NCBI RefSeq assembly: GCF_000829695.1
Contig: NZ_BBNN01000030.1
Location: forward strand, 1-64,000
Direction: 5' to 3'
DNA: 64,000 nucleotides
Source of the DNA: Streptomyces sp. NBRC 110035
Lineage (GTDB): Bacteria; Actinomycetota; Actinomycetes; Streptomycetales; Streptomycetaceae
Shown: positions 1 through 7,601 of the stretch, piece after piece
Numbering within the stretch: the stretch's first letter is position 1
Layout of the letters: every line of letters starts with the position of its first letter
Program-made: the position numbers and the translations under genes
The notes under the pieces: generated by a model
Seen by the model: only the letters and a program-made list of their open reading frames with translations
What the model was told of the DNA's origin: nothing
The model's database searches: none

Positions 1-1
1 G

Positions 2-643
2 CGCGGCCGAAAGGCCATGGACGACCTCGGCGTCCTGCCCGCCTTCACCGGCATCCTGGTCACCGACGCCCTGGCCTCCTACACGGTCCACGGCGACGCC
101 GCGGCCCTGTGCGGCGCGCATGCCCTGCGCGAGCTGATCGCGGTGACCGAGGACAAGCACCACGACTCGGCCTGGGCCCAGGCGGTGATCGACGTCCTGA
201 TCGACGCCAAGGACGGCGTCGCCCTCGCCCTGGCCGACGGACACGACGCACTCGCTCCCGAAGTGCCGGCCGGCTTCCAGGACCGCTACCGCCAGGCCAC
301 GTTGTGCGGCATCGCAGCCCACCCCTATACCGGTTATACCGGTACCGGGCCCCGGTCCAAGGCCCGCGCGCTGGCCGAGCGACTGCGTGACCGCACCCGG
401 GAGTACCAGCGGTACATGGTCAACTTTGGCGTCCCCTTCGACAACAACCAGGCCGAACGAGACCTGCGGATGATCAAGGTGCAACAGAAGATCTCCGGAT
501 CCTGGAGGACTCTGACCGGCGCGAGGCGCTTCGCCCGGATTCGCTCCTACATCTCCACCGTCCGCAAACACGACATCAACCCACTCGCTGCCCTACACGA
601 CCTCTTCGCCGGACGGCCATGGATGCTGCCTACAACCAGCTGA
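2..643 (+). CDS. IS66-family transposase, C-terminal part (cut by window edge)
   Basis: DDE transposase fragment. The frame is open to the left edge, and the codons before the first ATG (position 17) read RGRKA, which fits the IS66 core just before the catalytic region, so the true start lies outside the window. The motif TDALASY supplies a catalytic Asp, and NNQAERDLR supplies the catalytic Glu near codon 150. The C-terminal stretch with RRFARIRSYISTVRKH is typical of IS66 transposases. The gene ends normally at TGA. No terminal inverted repeat was recognised downstream, and the next element starts only about 80 bases later, so this copy may itself be incomplete. Confident family call; activity unknown. 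Confidence 0.85.
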   Translation, partial: RGRKAMDDLGVLPAFTGILVTDALASYTVHGDAAALCGAHALRELIAVTEDKHHDSAWAQAVIDVLIDAKDGVALALADGHDALAPEVPAGFQDRYRQATLCGIAAHPYTGYTGTGPRSKARALAERLRDRTREYQRYMVNFGVPFDNNQAERDLRMIKVQQKISGSWRTLTGARRFARIRSYISTVRKHDINPLAALHDLFAGRPWMLPTTS

Positions 644-725
644 AATCCCTGAACAGTCACCGGGGAGGTGGGTAAAGGCCATGGAGCCGACCGACCCCAC
701 CGGTGCTGGGGACTGTAAATCGTTC

Positions 726-753
726 GGCTCTGTTCCGTAGTCGGTGGTGACGG
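726..753 (+). repeat. Left terminal inverted repeat of the ISL3 element
   Basis: 28 bases, exact inverted match to 2327-2354; the match stops at the next base inward (C754 against the complement of A2326). Confidence 0.9.
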
Positions 754-779
754 CTGGTGATGGGCGTCGTTGACGTTGT

Positions 780-2316
780 ATGCGAGATATCAACTCCCTT
801 GTGGCAACGGTGTTTTCAGGGCTCTCGGCGCTGGTCATCGAGGATGTGGCGGACGACGGCGAGGTGATCCGGGCCTTGGCCCGGACCCGGGATGTTCCCT
901 TTCCCTGCCCGATGTGCGGGGTCCCGACGGGGAAGGTGCACGGATACCACGTCCGGACCGTTGCAGATGTGCCGGTCGATGGCCGCCAAGTCGTGGTCAA
1001 CGTCCGGGTACGACGTCTGGTCTGCCCGGTCCTGGGCTGTCGGCGGCAGACCTTCCGCGAGCAAGTCCCTGGGTTGATCGAGCGACTTCAGCGCCGCACC
1101 ACGCGTCTGACCAGCCAGGTCTCGGGCGTGGTCAAGGAGTTATGCGGCCGGGCGGCCGCCCGGCTCACCCGGTTACTGGCCGTGCCCGTATCGTTCGCCA
1201 CCGCCCTGCGGGTGCTGCGAGGAATCCCCCCGCCGACGCTGCGGATCCCGAGAGTGATCGGGGTCGATGACTTCGCCCTGCGCCGCCGGCACCGCTACGC
1301 CACGATCATCATCGATGCCGAGACCGGGGAACGCATCGATGTCCTGCCCGACCGCGAAGCCGCCACGTTGGAGGCATGGCTGCGCGGTAGGAAAGGCATC
1401 GAAGTCGTGTGCCGGGACGGCTCGGCCACCTACGCCGAGGCGATCCGCCGGGCCCTGCCCGACGCGGTGCAGGTCAGCGACCGCTGGCATCTGTGGCGGA
1501 ACCTGTGCGACAAAGTCCTGGCCGAGGTCCGCGCCCATGCCCCCTGCTGGGCCACTGTCAACCCGCCCCGGCCCGGCGGCGTCCGCGAGCAGACCACCCG
1601 CGAGCGCTGGCACAAAGTCCACGCCCTCCTCGACTTCGGCGTCGGCCTGCTCGACTGCTCCCGCAGACTGAACCTTGCCCTGAACACCGTCAAGCGCTAC
1701 GCCCGCATCCCTGAATCGCCCGCGGATCGCATCGGCCCCCCGCTACCGGCCCACCCTGGTCGACCCCTACCGCGACCACCTGCGCCGACGCCGGTCCGAC
1801 AACCCGGCCGTTCCCGTCACGCACCTCCTGCACGAGATCAGGGAACTGGGCTATACCGGCAGTGCCAACCTGCTGGTCCGCTACCTCAATCAGGGCCGCG
1901 CCGAAGGCGACCGCCCCGTGACAACCCCCCGCCGCGTCGCCCGGCTCCTGCTCACCCACCCCGAGCGCCTGTGGACCAAGGACACCGACCTGCTCGGCCT
2001 CCTCGCCGCGGCGTGCCCGGAGATGACCGCACTCGCCCGACTCACCGGCGAGTTCGCCGCGTTCCTGACCCCGGCCCAGGCCAACGACGACAAGCTCACC
2101 CAGTGGATCGCCGCAGTCCGCACCGCTGGCCTGCCCCACCTGCACAGCTTCTGCAACGGCCTCGAACTCGACCGCGCCGCCGTGAACGCCGGCCTCACCC
2201 TGCCCCACCACAACGGCCGGACCGAGGGCGTCAATACCCGAACCAAGAAGATCATGCGGCAGATGCACGGCCGAGCAGGATTCGACCTCCTCCGTCACCG
2301 CATCCTCCTGCAATAA
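780..2316 (+). pseudogene. ISL3-family transposase with a +1 frameshift
   Basis: The N-terminal part from ATG 780 has the ISL3 zinc-binding region (CPMCG near residue 41, CPVLGC near residue 80) and the first DDE motif (VIGVDDFALRR near residue 160) with a second Asp in the SDRWHLWRNL block. After about position 1740 homology continues one frame over: RYRPTLVDPYRDHLR, then the C-terminal block with HHNGRTEGVNTRTKK (catalytic Glu) and a stop at 2316. The switch lies close to a run of six C at 1736-1741, so one extra C would explain it. Whether this is a real mutation, a sequencing error or slippage cannot be told from sequence. The matching perfect ends suggest a recent insertion. Confidence 0.8.
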
Positions 2317-2326
2317 GGAGCACGCA

Positions 2327-2354
2327 CCGTCACCACCGACTACGGAACAGAGCC
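2327..2354 (-). repeat. Right terminal inverted repeat of the ISL3 element
   Basis: 28 bases, exact inverted match to 726-753. It supplies the foreign last residues and stop codon of the interrupted integrase on the minus strand. Confidence 0.9.
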
Positions 2355-3039
2355 GTTTGATTGACAGACCCGACGACTGCTGCTGTCGCGGGCGGGTCGT
2401 CGGGGTCGTCGTCGGTTAGGCCGAGGGCGTGGTTCAGGGTGTCGATGGCTTGGCGTTGGAGACGGAGCCTTACGTGGGCGTAGACGCCGGCGGTGACGCC
2501 GATGTGGGCGTGGCCCAACAGCTCCTTGATCACGACGAGGTCGACGCCCTGTTCCAGGAGCAGAGTGGCGGTCGAGTGGCGGAGATCGTGGAAGCGGATG
2601 CGCCGGAGCCCGGATCGGTCGAGGAAGCTGCGGAAGCGCCGGGTGAGGTTGGCCGGGTCGAGAGGTCCGCCCGTCGGGGTGGTGAAGACGAGGCCGCTGT
2701 CTTTCCAGTCCGGCCCTGCCGTCTCGCGTTCCTTGTCCTGCTGTTCCTTGTGCTCCTTGAGGGAGTAGAGGCATTCGGTCGGTAGAGCGATGCGGCGTTC
2801 AGATGCGAGGGTCTTGGTGGGCAGCGCAGTGAGGCCCCCGGTACGGGGGCGCTGGAGCGAGCGGCGGATGGCGGCCGTCCCGGCGTTGAGGTCGAGGTCT
2901 TCCCAGTGGGGGCCGAGGAGTTCGCCTTTGCGGAGTCCGGTCCGGCGGCTTCCCAGCGGCTGTCCTTGCGCTGGTAGACGGCGCCGTCGCCGTTGGCGCG
3001 GACGCGGCGGGAGGCGGGGGTGTCGCGGTGTGTGGTCAT
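2330..3039 (-). pseudogene. int: Tyrosine site-specific integrase, internally deleted and interrupted by the IS
   Basis: The gene begins at ATG 3039, overlapping the xis stop (ATGA), with the typical N-terminal strand GDGAVYQRKDSRWEA. At about position 2950 the sequence jumps frame straight to the catalytic domain: RRTGLRKGELLG (Arg I), then HDLRHSTATLLLEQG (His-x-x-Arg), then ELLGHAHIGVTAGVYAHV with the nucleophile Tyr. The SAM-like core-binding domain between them, normally about 150 residues, is absent. At the other end the last native residues run into the ISL3 terminal repeat at 2354, which supplies ALFRSRW and a stop. Both lesions should make the enzyme inactive. It belongs with the adjacent xis and rep remnants as part of a degraded integrative element. 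Confidence 0.82.
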
Positions 3040-3265
3040 CAGGCGGCGGCTTCCTGGTCGAGGCGGGTGCGGATGAAGGCGGCCAGCGCGTGGGCAGGGA
3101 TGCGGCGGGCGCGGTCGAGGGTGATCGAGGCGAGCTGGCGGGTGCGGAGCAGGTCGTAGACGGCGGAGCAGCCGAGCTGGAGGCGCGCCATCACCTGGGG
3201 CACCGTGAGCAGATCCAGCGTCGGCGCCGCCTTCGCGTGGAGGACGGCAGTCGGGGGTGAGGCCA

Positions 3266-3266
<1 letters not shown>
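3039..3266 (-). CDS. xis: Excisionase-like DNA-binding protein (MerR/AlpA-type helix-turn-helix)
   Basis: A 75-residue protein starting at ATG 3266. Its core, LLTVPQVMARLQLGCSAVYD followed by LLRTRQLASITL and RRIPAHALAAFI, is the excisionase-family winged helix found between rep and int in actinomycete integrative conjugative elements. The start overlaps the rep stop codon by one base and the stop overlaps the integrase start, so rep-xis-int formed one translationally coupled operon as in pSAM2. The reading frame is intact although both neighbours are broken. In such elements this protein directs excision together with the integrase; here it has no functional partner. Confidence 0.8.
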
Positions 3267-4069
<803 letters not shown>

Positions 4070-4699
4070 TCACCGGCACGATGTCATGAGCCTGGCGATT
4101 CCCGGCCCGTCAAGATCCTCCAGTGCCACCCGTCGCCCGGAGACGGCCAGCAGCAAGGAAAGCGCGGGTCCCCTGACTTCCGGACCGTCTCCGATGGACA
4201 GGTCGGTGTCCACTGCCGTGAGCCGGACACGGGCTGTCAGCTCCTTGGCTCCGCCGAAAGACGCAGGAGTACGAGCTTGTAGGCGCAGCGCTCGGGTGAC
4301 AGCCTCCGGCGGGTAGGAGTGGGTGAGCCCCAGTGCCCTGCGGATGTCCTCACCGTGGACGACCTCCTCGACGAGCCGGCTGTCCAGGGGCGCCGGGGGG
4401 GTCGACCTCCGCGACGCCACCTGCCGAAGCCGCTGCAACGTCTCCTGCGGTGAGGCACCACGCTCGCGTTCCACACCGCGTGCGTTCTGACGGTCGAAGT
4501 CGAACCGCTCCCGGACAAGGCCGACCACGAAACCAAGGCGTGTCGTCCGAGCCGAGTGGACCAGATGGGCGGCCACGTCATGCACGGTCCACCCCTCGCA
4601 AAGCGACGGCTGCCCCCACCGCTCGTCATCGAGGTGCGCGAGGTCATCAATCAGCGCCGCACGCTCCGTATGCACCATCGGCCAGATGTCGTTGTTCAT
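4070..4699 (-). CDS. Mycothiol-dependent maleylpyruvate isomerase-family protein (DinB-like fold)
   Basis: A 209-residue protein of the MDMPI family, which contains mycothiol-using isomerases and transferases with a four-helix DinB-like domain. Visible features are the N-terminal helix HTERAALIDDLAHLDDERW, the block LCEGWTVHDVAAHLVHS carrying the predicted metal-ligand His, and VVHGEDIRRALGL with a second His. ATG 4699 is chosen because AAGGAGA lies 6 bases upstream; the GTG at 4714 would place that ribosome site inside the gene. The natural substrate is not predictable. The 3' end abuts the rep remnant in the same frame. Nothing upstream looks co-transcribed. Confidence 0.75.
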   Translation of the reverse strand: MNNDIWPMVHTERAALIDDLAHLDDERWGQPSLCEGWTVHDVAAHLVHSARTTRLGFVVGLVRERFDFDRQNARGVERERGASPQETLQRLRQVASRRSTPPAPLDSRLVEEVVHGEDIRRALGLTHSYPPEAVTRALRLQARTPASFGGAKELTARVRLTAVDTDLSIGDGPEVRGPALSLLLAVSGRRVALEDLDGPGIARLMTSCR

Positions 4700-4936
4700 T
4701 GGCTTCTCCTTCACTCAACCACAGCGTTCGCCCCCCGTAGGACTCCCGGCACTGCGGGAACTCATCGCTCGGTGAGCGTGACCGGGACCACCCGGAACCA
4801 CGTGCTTCTCGTGCTTATGGGGGCGTCTGCCAGAGCGTGTATCGGAGATGGGGTGCCGTTCGCCGGCAATCCACAGGCCCCTGTGCCGAGCGGCTGCTCG
4901 GATTCAGGACCGTCTCACCTCGCACCGCCACCCCTC

Positions 4937-4969
4937 GGCAGTGGCCCCGCCTCCGGCGGGGCCACTGCC
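4937..4969. terminator. Perfect 15-bp hairpin, probable terminator
   Basis: The arms GGCAGTGGCCCCGCC and GGCGGGGCCACTGCC flank a TCC loop. It lies in the 330-base gap 4700-5029, downstream of the HATPase gene that ends at 5030 on the minus strand. There is no clear U-tract, which is usual in Streptomyces. I saw nothing else in this gap. Confidence 0.65.
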
Positions 4970-5029
4970 GCATCCAAGGCCGTCACCCGCACCCGACCCC
5001 GCAATCCGCGTCTTCAAGAACACGCTCTT

Positions 5030-5512
5030 TTAGGCGATCTCTTCCGTTCCTGTGGGGGGTTGGCGGGGCACGGGGACGTCCCACTCGGCATACACCGTCT
5101 TGCCCACGGTCCGTGGTTCCCAGCCCCACCGTGTGGACAGCGCGTCGACCAGCAGGAGTCCGCGTCCGAACTGGTCGGCGGTGCTTCCGGTCGGGCGCGG
5201 GTGCGGTAGCCGCTCGCCACGCGGGTCGCTCACTTCCACGCGCAGAGTGTTCCGGCCGAGGGTGATGTGTACACGGACGAACCGGCCCCGGACGCTGCCG
5301 TGCAGCAGGGCGTTGGTCATCAGCTCCGACACGACGAGGGCGACGTCCCCGGCCAGGTTCGACTGCCCCCATTCGGTGCCGAGCCGGGCCGCTCTGCGCC
5401 GGGCGAGCGGGACGCTGCGCTGGGTGGGGGTGTAGGTGAGGAGGTCCTCCTGGAGGACCGGTTCGGGCGTGGAGCCGGGCTCGGGTGCGGCACAGGGTTC
5501 GGGTACGGGCAT
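5030..5512 (-). CDS. HATPase_c_2 ATP-binding protein (anti-sigma/RsbW-like kinase fold)
   Basis: A GHKL-fold ATPase domain of 160 residues from ATG 5512, with GGGAG about 10 bases upstream. The N box is VALVVSELMTNALLHG and the G1-like box is EVSDPRGERLP; the late motif FGRGLLLVDALSTRWGW is typical of the Streptomyces single-domain anti-sigma-like family. A longer reading to 5731 would add a low-complexity Arg/Pro leader overlapping the divergent gene, so I reject it. It sits head-to-head with an XRE regulator and a DUF397 gene, the standard trio of this genus (as in whiJ- and abaA-type loci). A role in modulating a partner regulator or sigma factor is inference only. Confidence 0.8.
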   Translation of the reverse strand: MPVPEPCAAPEPGSTPEPVLQEDLLTYTPTQRSVPLARRRAARLGTEWGQSNLAGDVALVVSELMTNALLHGSVRGRFVRVHITLGRNTLRVEVSDPRGERLPHPRPTGSTADQFGRGLLLVDALSTRWGWEPRTVGKTVYAEWDVPVPRQPPTGTEEIA

Positions 5513-5707
5513 GGGGGCGCGTCTCCCGGTACGGGCGGCGGTGGCTCTGCCGCGCCTGCGCGGGGGCAGGCGGTGCACTTCCACCGAGGGCGGGGCCGCA
5601 CGGCGAGCGGCCGGGTGCTGAACGTAGCGAGTCGGTCGCACTGAGTGCAACTGGATCGGAGGCAATTGTCTCCATGATTCCCTGTGTCGAGTTGATTCCG
5701 GCACCAT

Positions 5708-6598
5708 GTGGGGGTGAAACGAACTGCGCAACTGGGTAACCGGTCGTCAACTGTCCTGGGCCGCAGACTTGGTGGGGAGCTCCTCCGTCTGAGGGATGCG
5801 GCGGCCAGGACTCAGCAACAGGCCGCTGAGGTCATCAGCGCCACCAACTCCAAGATCGTCAAAATGGAACGCGGCTGGGTGCCGATGCGTGATCCGGACA
5901 TCCGTGCGCTGTGCGAGTTCTACGGCCTGACGGACCAGAAGGCGGTGGTCCAGTTGCTGGAACTCGCCAGGCTGGACCGTGAGAGGCGCAAGGCGAAGGG
6001 ATGGTGGCAGGACTCGCCGCACCCGGGTGCGCTGACCGAGTACCTCGCCATGGAGGACGCCGCGAGTCGGGTGCGTACCTGGCAGCTTTCGCTGGTGCCG
6101 GGACTGTTCCAGACGCCCGAGTACGCACGGTCGCTGGCGGTCAGCGAAAGGGTCGGCTCTTGGGAGGACCCTGCGGAGATCGAGCGGATCGTGGACATCC
6201 GGATGCGCAGGCAGGACCGTCTGGTGGGGGAACACCCGCTCGACGTGTACGCCGTGGTCTGGGAGGCGGCGCTGCGACAGCTGATCGGTGGCTCCTCGAC
6301 GATGCGCCGACAGCTGGAACGTCTTCTGGAGGTGGCCGAACTCGGGAACGTCCGGCTTCAAGTCCTTCCGTTCCACGCAGGAGGACATCCATGCATCACG
6401 GGCCCGTTCACCATCCTGTCGTTCGACGAGACCGAGGCGGTGGACGTGGTCCAGGCCGACACCATCGCCTCCAGCGTGTGGGTGGAGAACGAGGCGGCGA
6501 GCAGCGAGTACAGCGACCTCTTCGACCGCACGGCCCGGCGGAGCCTTGCGCCTCGTGACTCCGTCCGGCTCATCGACACCATCCGACAGGAGATGTGA
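5708..6598 (+). CDS. XRE-family regulator with DUF5753 ligand domain
   Basis: A 296-residue protein. The N-terminal helix-turn-helix spans roughly residues 20-70 (LRDAAARTQQQAAEVISA, TNSKIVKMERGW). The DUF5753 sensor-like region follows, with PGLFQTPEYARSL, the RQDRL segment, and LQVLPFHAGGHPCITGPF toward the C-terminus. Start GTG 5708 (or GTG 5714); the overlapping ATG at 5706 runs into a stop after three codons. The stop is followed 3 bases later by a DUF397 gene, and a HATPase gene is divergent. This family controls development and antibiotic genes in several characterised Streptomyces loci; the targets here are unknown. Confidence 0.88.
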   Translation: MGVKRTAQLGNRSSTVLGRRLGGELLRLRDAAARTQQQAAEVISATNSKIVKMERGWVPMRDPDIRALCEFYGLTDQKAVVQLLELARLDRERRKAKGWWQDSPHPGALTEYLAMEDAASRVRTWQLSLVPGLFQTPEYARSLAVSERVGSWEDPAEIERIVDIRMRRQDRLVGEHPLDVYAVVWEAALRQLIGGSSTMRRQLERLLEVAELGNVRLQVLPFHAGGHPCITGPFTILSFDETEAVDVVQADTIASSVWVENEAASSEYSDLFDRTARRSLAPRDSVRLIDTIRQEM

Positions 6599-6601
6599 CC
6601 G

Positions 6602-6775
6602 GTGCCCGAATTCGACTTCGTGAAGTCCAGTTACAGCAACACCTCCGGCGAATGCGTGGAGGTCGCCCTCGACGCCCCCCACGCCGTGGCCGTGCGGGAC
6701 TCCAAGGACCCCGACGGTCCAATACTGTGCCTCGCCGCGGCGACCTGGGCGGAATTCACCGCGTCGCTGGGCTGA
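6602..6775 (+). CDS. DUF397 small protein
   Basis: 57 residues from GTG 6602, starting 3 bases after the XRE gene stop. The hallmark pattern is present: FVKSSYSNTSGECVEVAL, then VAVRDSKDPDGPIL and TWAEFTASL. DUF397 proteins are found beside XRE/DUF5753 regulators across Streptomyces and are thought to act with them, perhaps as an antagonist or modulator. The tight spacing and shared strand support one operon with the preceding gene. Function in this locus is inferred from this arrangement only. Confidence 0.85.
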   Translation: MPEFDFVKSSYSNTSGECVEVALDAPHAVAVRDSKDPDGPILCLAAATWAEFTASLG

Positions 6776-6884
6776 CTGCAGCAGCGGTCTTGGCCTGCGT
6801 CAAGCACGGCGGCACGGCGGCCATGCCCCGGTCCCCGGCGGACCTCCGTTCCCCGGTGCCGGGGTATGGCCGTCGCGCCGCCGC

Positions 6885-7110
6885 TCAGGCGTACCGCAGT
6901 TGGGACGGGTCGGCCGAGCGGTTCAGCAGGGGGAGGGCCGTTGCCGAGGCCAGGAGGCAGGCCGCGTAGGCGGCCGGGGGGCCAGGGCAGAGACGGTGCC
7001 GCCGCCAGCGTTGCCGTAGCCGGTGCCGAACGCCAGGCCGCCGATGCCCGCGAGGAGCAGTGCCGGTGCCAGGGGCAGCGCGGCGCGGGTGACAGCGGGG
7101 AGAGCCGCTG
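6885..7110 (-). pseudogene. C-terminal remnant of a multi-helix transporter (MFS-like)
   Basis: In the otherwise empty stretch 6776-7143 the minus strand encodes two hydrophobic segments in different frames: PLAPALLLAGIGGLAFGTGY, then after a shift near the G-run around 6975-6982, AAYAACLLASATALPLLNR ending in QLRYA and a stop at 6885. Together they resemble the last membrane helices of a major-facilitator-type transporter. The rest of such a gene is absent. It is called a decayed fragment with modest confidence, because only about 70 residues remain and no specific family motif survives. Confidence 0.4.
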
Positions 7111-7143
7111 ACCGGCGGGGGCAGTGCGTGCCAGACTGACGAC

Positions 7144-7362
7144 ATGACCACTGACGCACTGCGTCTGACCGCCGCGATCACCCACGAGGGCGAGTGGTAC
7201 GTGGCACGCTGCCTCCAGGTCGAGGTCACCTCCCAGGGCGAGACCGTCGAGGAGTCTCTGGAGAACCTTCGCGAAGCGCTGGAGCTCTACTTCGAGGACG
7301 CCCCCGCCCCCGAGGTCACCGACGTGATCACGGCCCCCGTCGAAGTGCGGCGCGCCGCGTGA
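7144..7362 (+). CDS. hicB: HicB-family antitoxin
   Basis: 72 residues with the partial-RNase-H-like HicB core: LTAAITHEGEWYVARCLQVE, SQGETVEESLENLREALELY, and the tail FEDAP. HicB neutralises the HicA mRNA interferase. The ATG is preceded 6 bases upstream by CAGACT, a weak -10-like element, so translation may be nearly leaderless. The stop codon overlaps the GTG start of hicA by 4 bases. No DNA-binding domain is present beyond the core, so autoregulation would need the small N-terminal segment. Family call is firm. Confidence 0.85.
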   Translation: MTTDALRLTAAITHEGEWYVARCLQVEVTSQGETVEESLENLREALELYFEDAPAPEVTDVITAPVEVRRAA

Positions 7363-7601
7363 GCCCCGCCGTCCCCACGGGCCTCTCCGGAGCCGTGGTG
7401 GCCAAGGCCCTGGAGCGGGGCGGGTTCGAGCACATCACCACCCGTGGCAGCCACGCCAAACACCGCAGCGGAGAGCGGATCGTCATCGTCCCCCTCCACC
7501 GCAGCCTCGCCCCCGGCGCCCTCCGTTCGGTCCCCTGCCAGCCGGTGGAATGCGCCCGTCAGTCCGCGACCGCGTACGCCTCCGCCGACCACAGCGAGTA
7601 G
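7359..7601 (+). CDS. hicA: HicA-family mRNA interferase toxin with an altered C-terminus
   Basis: 80 residues from GTG 7359, coupled to hicB by a GTGA overlap. The double-stranded-RNA-binding-like fold is clear: GAVVAKALERGGFEHI, then RGSHAKHRSGERIVIVPLHR with the catalytic His in GSH, then LAPGALRS. Where the family continues with a LRQAGL-type helix, this sequence reads VPCQPVECARQ and a polar tail that is antisense to the end of the glucosaminidase gene (overlap 7559-7601). The final helix may therefore be damaged or replaced. The toxin could still be active, since the catalytic His is present. Confidence 0.75.
   Translation: MSPAVPTGLSGAVVAKALERGGFEHITTRGSHAKHRSGERIVIVPLHRSLAPGALRSVPCQPVECARQSATAYASADHSE

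Larger units (their letters stand above)
726..2354 (+). mobile_element. ISL3-family insertion sequence, 1629 bp, perfect 28-bp terminal inverted repeats
   Basis: The left end (726-753, beginning GGCTCTGTTCCGTAGTCG) and right end (2327-2354) are exact reverse complements over 28 bases. Between them lies one transposase reading frame carrying a frameshift. The 8 bases outside each end (AATCGTTC and GTTTGATT) are not a direct repeat. Instead they are partly inverted with respect to each other, so the usual 8-bp target duplication of ISL3 elements is missing. The right end sits inside the last codons of the integrase gene on the opposite strand. Confidence 0.85.

Noticed and set aside
5513..5731. 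Longer N-terminus for the HATPase gene
   Set aside because: The added residues are Arg/Pro filler overlapping the divergent promoter, while ATG 5512 has a ribosome site and a normal family length.
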